From Vibrio celticus (GTDB lineage Bacteria; Pseudomonadota; Gammaproteobacteria; Enterobacterales; Vibrionaceae), in the NCBI RefSeq assembly GCF_024347335.1, contig NZ_AP025463.1, positions 186,001-250,000 of the forward strand: a stretch of 64,000 bases of DNA. Direction: 5' to 3'. Below, in pieces: positions 8,553 through 17,402 of this stretch. How positions within the stretch are numbered: position 1 is the first letter of the stretch; each line of letters starts with the position of its first letter. Both the position numbers and the translations under genes were made by a program. Below the pieces are notes generated by a model, which searched no databases, was not told the origin of the DNA, and saw only the letters and a program-made list of their open reading frames with translations.

Positions 8553-9896
8553 TTATGACAAACCAAGTTTCTTCTCAAGGTAGTGGATGTTTGCACCACC
8601 GTGTTGGAAGTTTTCGTCGTTCATAATAGACAGTTGAAGCTCAGTATTAACGTTAATACCTTCAACAATCATTTCACCCAATGCGTTCTTCATACGAGCG
8701 ATAGCAACATCACGGTTCTCACCGTAAGTGATCAGCTTACCAATCATTGAATCGTAGTGTGGTGGTACTGTGTAACCCGTGTAGATGTGAGATTCCCAAC
8801 GTACGCCCATGCCGCCCGGTGCGTGGAAACGTTCAATCTTACCTGGTGAAGGTAGGAAACGAACTGGATCTTCAGCATTGATACGACATTCGATTGAGTG
8901 GCCGCGCAGCTTAATATCATCCTGAGTGAATGATAGAGGCTGACCAGCTGCGATACGTAGCTGTTCTTTCACTAGGTCGATACCCGTTACCATTTCAGTA
9001 ATCGTGTGTTCAACCTGGATACGAGTGTTCATTTCGATGAAGTAGAACTCACCGTTCTCGTATAGGAATTCAAATGTACCTGCACCGCGGTAACCGATCT
9101 CAATACATGCACGAGTACAACGTTCGCCAATGTACTTACGCATCTCTTCAGTGATACCTGGAGCTGGCGCTTCTTCCACAACTTTCTGGTGACGACGCTG
9201 CATTGAACAGTCACGCTCACCTAGGTGGATAGCATTACCTTGGCCATCTGCAAGCACTTGTACTTCAATGTGACGTGGGTTTTCTAGGAATTTCTCCATG
9301 TAAACCATGTCGTTGTTGAAACATGCTTTTGCTTCAGCACGAGTCATCGCGATAGCTTCTGTTAGTTCTGCTTCAGAGCGAACAACACGCATACCACGAC
9401 CGCCGCCGCCGCCAGATGCCTTGATGATAACTGGGAAGCCAATGCGCTTAGCGTGCGCTTTGTTTTTTGCTTCGTCGTCGTCAAGAGGGCCGTCAGAACC
9501 TGGTACACAAGGTACGCCAGCTTTTTTCATTGACGTGATAGCTGACACTTTGTCACCCATCATGCGAATGGTTTCAGCTTTAGGGCCAACAAAGATAAAG
9601 CCACTGCGCTCTACCTGTTCTGCAAAGTCTGCATTTTCAGATAGGAAGCCGTAGCCAGGGTGAACAGCTACTGCACCTGTCACTTCAGCTGCGCTGATGA
9701 TACGAGGGATGTTTAGGTAGCTATCGATACCACGAGCTGGACCGATACAAATGGTTTCGTCTGCAAGCAGTACGTGCTTAAGGTCACGGTCAGCAGTTGA
9801 GTGAACCGCTACCGTTTTAATGCCAAGCTCTTTACATGCACGCAGAATACGTAGTGCAATCTCACCACGGTTCGCGATTACTAATTTATCTAACAT
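8553..9896 (-). CDS. accC: Biotin carboxylase subunit of acetyl-CoA carboxylase
   Basis: A 447-residue ATP-grasp enzyme that carboxylates biotin on AccB, the first half-reaction of malonyl-CoA formation for fatty-acid synthesis. Key features are MLDKLVIANRGEIALRI, the HPGYGFLSENADFA motif, the glycine-rich ATP loop KASGGGGGRGMRV, and EMNTRIQVEHTITEMVTG with catalytic residues. Full length. It is 15 bp downstream of accB, an obvious operon, and ends at the 8506-8531 hairpin. Confidence 0.98.
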   Translation of the reverse strand: MLDKLVIANRGEIALRILRACKELGIKTVAVHSTADRDLKHVLLADETICIGPARGIDSYLNIPRIISAAEVTGAVAVHPGYGFLSENADFAEQVERSGFIFVGPKAETIRMMGDKVSAITSMKKAGVPCVPGSDGPLDDDEAKNKAHAKRIGFPVIIKASGGGGGRGMRVVRSEAELTEAIAMTRAEAKACFNNDMVYMEKFLENPRHIEVQVLADGQGNAIHLGERDCSMQRRHQKVVEEAPAPGITEEMRKYIGERCTRACIEIGYRGAGTFEFLYENGEFYFIEMNTRIQVEHTITEMVTGIDLVKEQLRIAAGQPLSFTQDDIKLRGHSIECRINAEDPVRFLPSPGKIERFHAPGGMGVRWESHIYTGYTVPPHYDSMIGKLITYGENRDVAIARMKNALGEMIVEGINVNTELQLSIMNDENFQHGGANIHYLEKKLGLS

Positions 9897-9911
9897 AATG
9901 AGTGCTCTCTA

Positions 9912-10364
9912 TTATTCGATAATTACTAGAGCTTGGTCGAATTCTACTGGTTGACCGTCTTCAACTAGGATAGCTGTTACAACACCAGATTTATCAGCTT
10001 CGATTTGGTTCATCATCTTCATTGCTTCAACGATACATAGCGTTTCGCCAGCAGTTACAGATTGACCAACTTTAACGAATGGTTTTGCGTCTGGGCTTGG
10101 AGCGCCGTAGAAAGTACCAACCATTGGAGAAAGAACTTGGTGACCAGCTGGAACTGCAGGAGCCGCAGCTTCTGCTGCTACAGGTGCCGCCGCAGGAGCT
10201 GCTGCCGCTACAGGTGCTGGAGCAGCTGCATATTGAACAGGTGCTACAGGTGCAGTGCTGTTACGACTGATTCGTACTGACTCTTCACCTTCAGAGATTT
10301 CTAGCTCAGAAATACCAGACTCTTCAACCAATTCGATTAGCTTTTTGATTTTGCGAATATCCAT
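9912..10364 (-). CDS. accB: Biotin carboxyl carrier protein
   Basis: A 150-residue carrier subunit of acetyl-CoA carboxylase. The N-terminal helix (MDIRKIKKLIELVEESG) is followed by a long Ala/Pro/Val-rich flexible linker (about residues 36-75). The C-terminal biotinyl domain carries the lysine in the signature CIVEAMKMMNQIEADKSG. The linker is typical of BCCP, which must swing between AccC and the carboxyltransferase. It sits 15 bp before accC and 74 bp after aroQ. Confidence 0.97.
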   Translation of the reverse strand: MDIRKIKKLIELVEESGISELEISEGEESVRISRNSTAPVAPVQYAAAPAPVAAAAPAAAPVAAEAAAPAVPAGHQVLSPMVGTFYGAPSPDAKPFVKVGQSVTAGETLCIVEAMKMMNQIEADKSGVVTAILVEDGQPVEFDQALVIIE

Positions 10365-10438
10365 TGTTTCTTTCTCTTTATCTGTTAATTGAACTTACTC
10401 TATGACTGAGTAGGTTAGTAATAGTTCGTTGTTTATGT

Positions 10439-10888
10439 TTACTTTGAGTTGAGCTTGCTGAGCGCAGCGGTCAAAGCAAATTGATAACCTTGGGCACCTA
10501 AGCCACAAATCACACCTTCTGCTTTATCAGATAGGTAAGAGTGGTGACGGAATGGTTCACGCGCGTGAACATTCGATAGATGAACCTCAATAAATGGGAT
10601 GGCAACGCCAAGTAGTGCATCACGCAGTGCCACACTGGTATGTGTAAAGGCTGCTGGGTTGATAATAATAAAATCAACATTTTGATAAGCACTATGGATA
10701 GCTTCAATCAGTTCATACTCACGATTTGACTGTAAGTGAGATAGCTCAACATCGTGTGCTTTCGCTTGCTCGGTCAGTGAGCTAATAATCTGGTCAAGTG
10801 TTTGAGAACCGTAGTGTGCAGGCTCTCTAAGGCCTAACAGGTTAAGGTTTGGGCCATTTAAAACTAGAATGCGAAACTTTGTAGACAT
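10439..10888 (-). CDS. aroQ: Type II 3-dehydroquinate dehydratase
   Basis: A protein of about 149 residues that dehydrates 3-dehydroquinate to 3-dehydroshikimate in the shikimate pathway, acting as a dodecamer. The signature ILVLNGPNLNLLGLREPAHYG with catalytic Tyr is at the N-terminus, then NREYELIEAIH, INPAAFTHTSVALRDAL and EVHLSNVHARE. The frame extends 16 codons further upstream to 10936, but the ATG at 10888 has a strong RBS (AAAGGAAG) and matches the family start. It heads the aroQ-accB-accC cluster found in many gammaproteobacteria. Confidence 0.95.
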   Translation of the reverse strand: MSTKFRILVLNGPNLNLLGLREPAHYGSQTLDQIISSLTEQAKAHDVELSHLQSNREYELIEAIHSAYQNVDFIIINPAAFTHTSVALRDALLGVAIPFIEVHLSNVHAREPFRHHSYLSDKAEGVICGLGAQGYQFALTAALSKLNSK

Positions 10889-11137
10889 CGTGGGGCTATC
10901 TTCCTTTATCGTGTTTACGAACGTGAATGTTGCCATTTTATTGAAAATTTGCGGTTAATTTCCAGTGAGAAAAACCCAAATTTAAAAATTAGAACCAGAT
11001 TATAGCTAATTCAGCGCAAATCGCAGCAATTTACTGGTCTAATCTCCTATTGATACAGCTTGGAATTGTTACCAACTTAACAAAAAAGCGTCTTAGCCTT
11101 AATTTGGGGCGGGATATTTGAGATCAAGATCAGCCAT

Positions 11138-11165
11138 AAAAAAACCGCCACATAGGTGACGGTTT
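11138..11165 (-). terminator. acs terminator
   Basis: AAACCGTCAC pairs with GTGGCGGTTT on the minus strand (one wobble) and is followed by a run of seven T. It lies just past the acs stop. The rest of 10889-11137 is upstream sequence of aroQ with no gene visible. Confidence 0.85.
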
Positions 11166-11210
11166 AGAAAGTGCTGTTTTAAACAGTGATTAGCTGCTGT
11201 GACTGGTTGC

Positions 11211-13160
11211 TTATGCCAGTTCGGCTTTCTCGGCAATCAGCTTATCAACCACGCTTGGGTCGGCTAGGGTTGAGGTATCACCTAGGTTACCTGTATCGCC
11301 AGTCGCGATTTTACGCAGGATACGACGCATGATTTTACCCGAACGAGTTTTTGGTAGAGAGTCAGTCCAGTGCAGTACATCTGGCGTTGCAATTGGGCCA
11401 ATCTCTTTACGTACCCAGTCTTTCACTTCTTTATGAAGCTCTGCAGTTGGGAACTCACCATCATTCAGCGTGATGTAAGCGTAAATCGCTTGGCCTTTAA
11501 TATCATGAGGGATACCCACAATCGCGGCTTCTGCAATCTTATCGAACGCGACTAGAGCCGATTCAATCTCAGCGGTTCCCATACGGTGACCTGATACGTT
11601 AAGCACATCATCGACACGACCAGTAATCCAGTAGTAACCGTCTTCATCGCGACGAGCGCCGTCACTGGTGAAGTACATGCCTTTAAAGGTCGAGAAGTAA
11701 GTCTGTTCGAAGCGGTCATGATCGCCATGAACGGTACGCATTTGTCCTGGCCAAGAGTCAAGAATCACTAGGTTGCCGTCTGTTGCGCCCTCAATGATAT
11801 TACCCATGTTATCAACCAACGCTGGTTGCACACCGAAGAATGGACGAGTTGCAGAGCCCGGTTTCAGGTCTGTTGCGCCTGGTAGCGGTGCAATCAAGAT
11901 ACCGCCCGTTTCTGTTTGCCACCATGTATCAACAATTGGAGACTGCTCATTACCGATTGTTTTGTAATACCACTCCCACGCCTCTGGGTTGATAGGTTCA
12001 CCCACTGAGCCCATGATTCTTAGGCTGTCACGAGAAGTACCTTCAATGGCTTCATTGCCTTTCGCCATCAATGCACGAATAGCCGTTGGCGCAGTATAAA
12101 GAATATTAACTTGGTGCTTATCGACCACTTCGCTCATGCGGCTGGTGTTCGGATAATTTGGCACGCCTTCAAATAGAATCGTTTTTGCGCCATTAGCAAG
12201 CGGCCCGTAAACAAGGTATGTGTGGCCAGTAATCCAACCCACATCCGCTGTACACCAGAAAGTCTCGCCTTCTTGGTAATCGAACACGTATTTGAATGTC
12301 ATCGCTGCATAAACAAGGTAGCCACCTGTAGTGTGCATAACGCCTTTAGGTTTACCTGTTGAGCCTGACGTGTAAAGGATGAATAGTGGATCTTCTGCGT
12401 TCATCTCTTCTGGTGGGCAATCTGCAGATGCATTAGCAATAGCATCGTGCCACCACACATCGCGATGTTCGTGCCATGCCACATCACCGCCAGTGCGTTT
12501 GAATACAACAACCTTCTCGATGTTTTTCACTTCAGGATTCGTCAGAGCTTCATCGACATTCTTCTTCAGTGGAACCGCACGGCCGCCACGCACGCCTTCA
12601 TCGGCAGTGATAACGACTTTAGAATTTGAATCGATAATACGACCAGACAGTGCTTCTGGTGAGAAACCACCAAATACGACTGTGTGAACCGCACCGATAC
12701 GGGTACACGCCAGCATGGCTACTGCCGCTTCTGGCACCATTGGCATGTATAAACAAACCACATCACCTTTGCGTACGCCTTGCTCTTTTAGAGCATTTGA
12801 AAATAGGCACACTTCTTTGTGTAGTTCATTAAAAGTTAGAGTTTTGTCATCAGCCGGGTCATCGCCTTCCCAGATGATAGCGACTTCATCACCGCGCTCA
12901 GCAAGGTGGCGGTCGATACAGTTAGCCGAAACGTTAAGCGTGCCATCTTCAAACCAGCGAATATCAATGTGGCCAGGGTCGAAAGAGGTGTTTTTTACTT
13001 GTGTGAAAGGTTTGATCCAATCAACGATTTTTCCGTGTTCACCCCAAAAGCCTTCAGGGTCAGAAACAGATTGCTGGTACATGGCTAGGTAAGTGTCATT
13101 ATCCGCGTGTGTGGTTGATTTAATATTTTCTTTTACCGGATAAACGTGGGCTTCACTCAT
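11211..13160 (-). CDS. acs: Acetyl-CoA synthetase
   Basis: A 649-residue AMP-forming enzyme that activates acetate to acetyl-CoA. It has the adenylate-forming core LFILYTSGSTGKPKGVMHTTGG, the motif DTWWQTETGG, and the C-terminal SLPKTRSGKIMRR whose lysine is the usual acetylation site. Normal length. In vibrios acs is the main target of the CrbS/CrbR acetate switch, and both crbS and crbR are in this window. It is the third gene of a same-strand run after a nucleotidyltransferase-like gene and an exonuclease gene, with a 218-bp gap holding its own likely promoter. Confidence 0.98.
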   Translation of the reverse strand: MSEAHVYPVKENIKSTTHADNDTYLAMYQQSVSDPEGFWGEHGKIVDWIKPFTQVKNTSFDPGHIDIRWFEDGTLNVSANCIDRHLAERGDEVAIIWEGDDPADDKTLTFNELHKEVCLFSNALKEQGVRKGDVVCLYMPMVPEAAVAMLACTRIGAVHTVVFGGFSPEALSGRIIDSNSKVVITADEGVRGGRAVPLKKNVDEALTNPEVKNIEKVVVFKRTGGDVAWHEHRDVWWHDAIANASADCPPEEMNAEDPLFILYTSGSTGKPKGVMHTTGGYLVYAAMTFKYVFDYQEGETFWCTADVGWITGHTYLVYGPLANGAKTILFEGVPNYPNTSRMSEVVDKHQVNILYTAPTAIRALMAKGNEAIEGTSRDSLRIMGSVGEPINPEAWEWYYKTIGNEQSPIVDTWWQTETGGILIAPLPGATDLKPGSATRPFFGVQPALVDNMGNIIEGATDGNLVILDSWPGQMRTVHGDHDRFEQTYFSTFKGMYFTSDGARRDEDGYYWITGRVDDVLNVSGHRMGTAEIESALVAFDKIAEAAIVGIPHDIKGQAIYAYITLNDGEFPTAELHKEVKDWVRKEIGPIATPDVLHWTDSLPKTRSGKIMRRILRKIATGDTGNLGDTSTLADPSVVDKLIAEKAELA

Positions 13161-13378
13161 TGCATCTCTCCTTGTGCCTACATTCCTAATGAACTGGCAA
13201 CTTCCTTTGTGTTCAGTTTCTAGGTCTATTACAGAACCATCTTTGTGTTATCACTCTCGGCTAGGACGGCGATTTCCACAATTAGACTTTAGGATGAGAC
13301 GCTGCTTTTCACTTACAAAATAGCGAGTTAAGTTCATTTTTGAGATGTTGCTCTCTATGTGAAACGCCAGTGGTTGAA

Positions 13379-14011
13379 TTAAGAATAAGAAGAGTTGAAA
13401 CGGGGCAGATCACCATGTTTCAGACGCACAAAGATCAGCGCAGCGGAGATAGCATCTTGTAATGCATCATGTTTATTGACCGGTATCGGTAAATCGAGCT
13501 GGCGACAGATGGCGTCCATACTGAGATCAAAATAGGCATTGGGCAGCTGTCTTTCGAGTTTGTCTTGGTAGAGTTGACTCACTTCGACTAATCGATTAGG
13601 CAGTGGAAATCCAAGCTGTTTTAAACAGGCGCGGTCGAGAATTTTTTTATCATAGCGGATGTGATAGCCGACTAAAGGACGATTTCCAATGAAGTTCAGT
13701 AGCTCGATTAAAGCCTGTTTTTCTTCGATGCCATGCTTTAGATCTTGATGACGAATGCGGTGGATTTTTATTGAATTGCAATCAAGCGATTGCGGGGCGC
13801 GCAATCGGACTTCAAAAGGTTGGCTGGTAATGATTCGGTTACCGATGATCTTGGTCGCGGCAATAGTGACCAATTCTGCCTGATTGGGGTCTAGGCTGGT
13901 GGTTTCACAATCGAGCGATACATATTCATGATCAATAGGCGCAGTAAACAGAGGCTGATAGAGAGAGCCTTTGAGCTTGTGATGCCAGTAATAGCGAACC
14001 AACCTATTCAT
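13379..14011 (-). CDS. DEDDh 3'-5' exonuclease (DnaQ/RNase T-like)
   Basis: A 210-residue stand-alone exonuclease of the DnaQ superfamily. The three Exo motifs are visible: DCET (Asp34, Glu36) in YVSLDCETTSLDP, GYHIRYDKKILD for ExoII, and HDALQDAISAAL for ExoIII, so all DEDDh residues appear present. It is not the full Pol III epsilon subunit, since the polymerase-binding tail is absent. It begins 11 bp after the end of a cNMP/CBS/nucleotidyltransferase gene, so the two are probably translated from one mRNA. The substrate is unknown. Confidence 0.85.
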   Translation of the reverse strand: MNRLVRYYWHHKLKGSLYQPLFTAPIDHEYVSLDCETTSLDPNQAELVTIAATKIIGNRIITSQPFEVRLRAPQSLDCNSIKIHRIRHQDLKHGIEEKQALIELLNFIGNRPLVGYHIRYDKKILDRACLKQLGFPLPNRLVEVSQLYQDKLERQLPNAYFDLSMDAICRQLDLPIPVNKHDALQDAISAALIFVRLKHGDLPRFNSSYS

Positions 14012-14022
14012 CGTTCAATCGC

Positions 14023-15855
14023 CTAATCCCGTATCTGATAGTGGTAGCCGAGCCATTGCTTGAATTTCTTCACCACGTGCAGGCTATGACGAAGCAGATC
14101 TCTGTCTGCTCGCTCCATCAGTTTGACGTTAATCTTGTTGCTGCTGTGCTGCTGAGAAAGCCTTTGGGTTAAGCGCCACTTAAAGAATTGCTTGAGTGCT
14201 TCACTGAGATTATCGGCAGTACTTTGCTCAAGCACTTTCTTGCTGACCAGTTGCTCAATGCGTTCGAAGGTGTTGTTTACGGTGACACCATGCTCAAGAC
14301 AAAGTGCTCTCACACCATGCACGATAGGGAAAATACCACCTTTTTTGATATCGAGCCCTGACTTGGATTGCTTCACATTGCCAAATAGGGTGAGGGGGAC
14401 CGAGAAGTTCAGCGCTGGGCGGCAGAACTCCGTCAGAATCAATTCTTGTCCGAGCATTAAATCACTGAGGTGCTGTTTGACTGGTTTTAATAGCTCTCTA
14501 TTCCCCGCCACAGCGTGTGCATCTGCCATGATCGCAATATCCATCACGGTGTCTGGCGTGGCTTTTTTTACCCAATGGGTGAGGGTTTGTTTCCACTCTT
14601 GTTCTGAATGCACCCATTTCGGATTGTTGACCATTACGTTGCCCGGGCACAGTGGGTAACCCAATTGTTGAAGGGTATGGGTGAGGTCGTTCATGGCACT
14701 TTGGCATTGATGCCACTCCAAACCATCTTGAATTATTAGCGCGTTGTCTTGATCGGTTTTGAGAATTTGTTCGCCACGGCCTTCGGAACCCAACACGATT
14801 AGGCAGCAATGATTATGCAGTGCAGGCGGGATCACCAACTCAAAAGCCTTCTCTATGATCTGTTCGTTGACCGCAGAAATCAGTTCCATGATAAAGCGTG
14901 TGCGAATCCCATTACTGAGCAAGCTCTCGACCAGTTGACGCTGTTTGTTGGATGCCATTGCCAACTCTTCAACGCTGGTGGCGCGCGCAATACGCAAAGT
15001 GAGAACGTGGGAGTGTGTGGAGAATGCACTGAGGATCTGTGTCATATCCACCATGCCGACCGCATTTTTACCATCACAAACCATCAACCTTTTTACTCGA
15101 TTTCTGGTCATGGTAATCATGGCGTTAAATAAGAAATCACCTTGGTTCACGTGCATCACCGGAAACGTTGCGATCTCTCCGACAGGTGCATCCAGTGGGA
15201 AATTATCGAGCATCACAGCATGCAATAAATTGGTTCGAGTGACGATTCCATACGGCAAGGAACATGATGATCCAAAAGCTTTTGGAACATCATGTTCCAA
15301 ATGAACTAGGGCCGAGTCTAACCCTTGTTCTTTAAGGGTTTGAGTGACTTGGTTGATAGGTTGGTTTGGTTCAAGTATCAGTGGTGGGTGGTAGATAGAG
15401 TCATCCACTTTGGTCAATATAAACTCGGCAAGATTCTGTTGCTGCTGGGCGGCTTCTATCAAAGCTTTTCGTGTTGATAGGTTGCTATCAAAGTAGGCCG
15501 CGAATTGGCCATTGGCGTGGTAAAGCTCAAGAAAAATATCGGTGGGCAGCAGATAACTTAATGTATCTTCGAGTGCGATATATTGGTGTTTGGTGTGAGG
15601 TTCAAACTGGCTGCGGACATCAAAAATATCGTCATTGGCATAATGTGCGTAAATCTCGCCATCACTGCTTGCGCGCTCTTCAACAGCCCCTTTGATCAAA
15701 ATATGCAGGTGTCGGCTCGGCCTTTCAGCTTCCAGTATCACTTCTTGGGAGCGGTAATAAACCACGTCTAATGAAGAGCGAAGCTTCAACTGTTCGGCGT
15801 CGGACAGGCTATCGAAGGGTGGGTGCTGCATATTAAATTTGTCAGGCATAAGCAT
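14023..15855 (-). CDS. cNMP-binding/CBS/DUF294 nucleotidyltransferase protein
   Basis: A signalling-type protein of about 610 residues. A cyclic-nucleotide-binding-like domain comes first (about 15-125), then a CBS pair (about 150-285, with RNRVKRLMVCDG and MVDMTQIL). A DUF294 nucleotidyltransferase core follows, with GSEGRGEQ (about 357-364) and TDQDNALI, the GlnD-like G-S...D-x-D pattern, and finally the DUF294 C-terminal helical region. The family is predicted to transfer a nucleotide to a protein partner, but partner and ligand are unknown. The frame could start at GTG 15858 or ATG 15855; neither has a clear RBS. It is paired with the DEDDh exonuclease gene upstream of acs. Confidence 0.85.
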   Translation of the reverse strand: MLMPDKFNMQHPPFDSLSDAEQLKLRSSLDVVYYRSQEVILEAERPSRHLHILIKGAVEERASSDGEIYAHYANDDIFDVRSQFEPHTKHQYIALEDTLSYLLPTDIFLELYHANGQFAAYFDSNLSTRKALIEAAQQQQNLAEFILTKVDDSIYHPPLILEPNQPINQVTQTLKEQGLDSALVHLEHDVPKAFGSSCSLPYGIVTRTNLLHAVMLDNFPLDAPVGEIATFPVMHVNQGDFLFNAMITMTRNRVKRLMVCDGKNAVGMVDMTQILSAFSTHSHVLTLRIARATSVEELAMASNKQRQLVESLLSNGIRTRFIMELISAVNEQIIEKAFELVIPPALHNHCCLIVLGSEGRGEQILKTDQDNALIIQDGLEWHQCQSAMNDLTHTLQQLGYPLCPGNVMVNNPKWVHSEQEWKQTLTHWVKKATPDTVMDIAIMADAHAVAGNRELLKPVKQHLSDLMLGQELILTEFCRPALNFSVPLTLFGNVKQSKSGLDIKKGGIFPIVHGVRALCLEHGVTVNNTFERIEQLVSKKVLEQSTADNLSEALKQFFKWRLTQRLSQQHSSNKINVKLMERADRDLLRHSLHVVKKFKQWLGYHYQIRD

Positions 15856-16087
15856 CACAAGAAGAAATGGGAGTCTTTAATCAGTCTGACAAAATACCAG
15901 CGAAGCTCCAGACGACTTTAGTCTAAATGCGAGTATGGGTATTGATGAGCGTGAAATCTCTTGTTGAAATGCGATATTCAGACCCATTGAATATGGGAAT
16001 ACTATCCCAGTAATAATTCCCTTTTTCATCGTATGCGAGATAGGCATAATTGGTGCTGCCTTTTTCCGCACACTTTATAGGTCATTT

Positions 16088-17284
16088 ATGTTTAGCCCTT
16101 CACCCTATGGCTGGATCTCTCAGTATTTTCTTGGTTTCTTTTTTGCGTATGGCGTGTATTTGCCATTTTGGGCGTTGTGGTTTGAAGACCAAGGCGTGTC
16201 TGCTGGTGATATTGGTGTATTGATTGGTATCGGATTTGCGACTCGTTGTGTGGCTAACCTAGTGATTACGCCGCGTATCCATAAAGTGGAACACTTGATG
16301 CCAGCGCTACGCTGTTTGAGTTTCGCTGCGCTGCTGTTTGTTGGCTTCCACTTCTTCACCGGTGGCAGTTTTGTACTGATGTTGTTGGCAACGGTACTGT
16401 TTAACCTCTGTTGTGGGCCGATCATTCCTCTTTCTGATGCGATGGCTAACCATTACAGTCGTTTGAAAATGCTCGACTACGGCCGAACTCGCCTTTGGGG
16501 GTCAATTGCCTTTATCGCAGGCTCAACGGTGGTTGGCTATTTGGTGGCACAATTTGGCACCGACATGATTTTGTATACTGCACTTGCGGGCGTGTTGTTG
16601 TCATTGATTCTGGCGATGAGAAATCCCAATGTGATGCCAGTAACGCAATCTGAGCAACAAGCGGCGCGACCAAAACTAGGTGAACTGCTGCGTGAGTCGT
16701 CAGTGGTAAAATTTTTATCCTTGATGGCGCTGCTGCAAGGTAGTCATGCGGCTTACTACAGTTTTAGTGCGATTTATTGGAAAGAAGCGGGTCACTCAGA
16801 AGCGATCATCGGTTACTTGTGGAGCTTAGGTGTTGTTGCTGAAGTGGCCGTATTTGCTCTGAGCAAGCGATTATTCTCAGGCTGGTCACTGCGTACTTTG
16901 TTTGTCGTCGCGGCTATTGGGGTGATGGCGCGTTGGGGTATTACCGCATCAACGACAGCGATTTTCGCACTGGTTATGGTGCAGTTGCTGCACGGTGTGA
17001 CCTTTGCCATGGCACACATCGCCGCGATTCAATACATCCAATCTGAAGAACAAAACAAGATGGTTGCGCTACAAGCCCTGTATAACGCGATTCCATTAGG
17101 TGCCTTTATTGCACTGATGACCACCTTAAGTGGTTGGGGTTATGAGCTTTGGGGTGCAAATATCTTCTGGGGTATGGCTGCAATGGGTGCACTTGCTCTG
17201 TTCATTAAGTTGGATGAAAGAAGTTCAGTGGTTGAGATTAATCAATCAGATTCGGAACAGTCAGAATCTCACAGCAAATGCTGA
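16088..17284 (+). CDS. MFS transporter, HcaT/nucleoside-permease-like (MFS_1_like)
   Basis: A 398-residue inner-membrane protein with about 12 hydrophobic segments. Its sequence (GWISQYFLGFFFAYGVYLPFWALWF, DYGRTRLWGSIAFI, LLHGVTFAMAHIAAIQYIQ) matches the HcaT-like 3-phenylpropionate transporter branch of the major facilitator superfamily. The substrate cannot be told from sequence. It is divergent from the DUF294 gene and ends at a strong terminator just before crbS, so it is a separate unit. Confidence 0.8.
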   Translation: MFSPSPYGWISQYFLGFFFAYGVYLPFWALWFEDQGVSAGDIGVLIGIGFATRCVANLVITPRIHKVEHLMPALRCLSFAALLFVGFHFFTGGSFVLMLLATVLFNLCCGPIIPLSDAMANHYSRLKMLDYGRTRLWGSIAFIAGSTVVGYLVAQFGTDMILYTALAGVLLSLILAMRNPNVMPVTQSEQQAARPKLGELLRESSVVKFLSLMALLQGSHAAYYSFSAIYWKEAGHSEAIIGYLWSLGVVAEVAVFALSKRLFSGWSLRTLFVVAAIGVMARWGITASTTAIFALVMVQLLHGVTFAMAHIAAIQYIQSEEQNKMVALQALYNAIPLGAFIALMTTLSGWGYELWGANIFWGMAAMGALALFIKLDERSSVVEINQSDSEQSESHSKC

Positions 17285-17351
17285 TAATTAGAGTCTAAAG
17301 CACAGAATTTAAGCGATGCGATTGAGTTAATCACCCATCCTTAGTTAAATG

Positions 17352-17380
17352 AAACCTCTCCCTTATGGAGAGGTTTTTTT
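17352..17380 (+). terminator. Terminator of the MFS gene
   Basis: AAACCTCTCC (17352-17361) and GGAGAGGTTT (17367-17376) form a perfect 10-bp stem followed by a T run. The crbS frame is nominally open through this hairpin, which supports placing the crbS start downstream of it. Confidence 0.92.
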
Positions 17381-17402
17381 ATGGATGAAGAAAGGGTTTT
17401 TA

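Noticed and set aside
9307..9654. Plus-strand ORFs opposite accC and other housekeeping genes
   Set aside because: They are antisense shadows with no RBS or homology; the minus-strand frames are full-length known enzymes.
15877..16071. 64-codon minus-strand ORF between the DUF294 and MFS genes
   Set aside because: Occupies the divergent promoter region, has no RBS and no recognisable domain.
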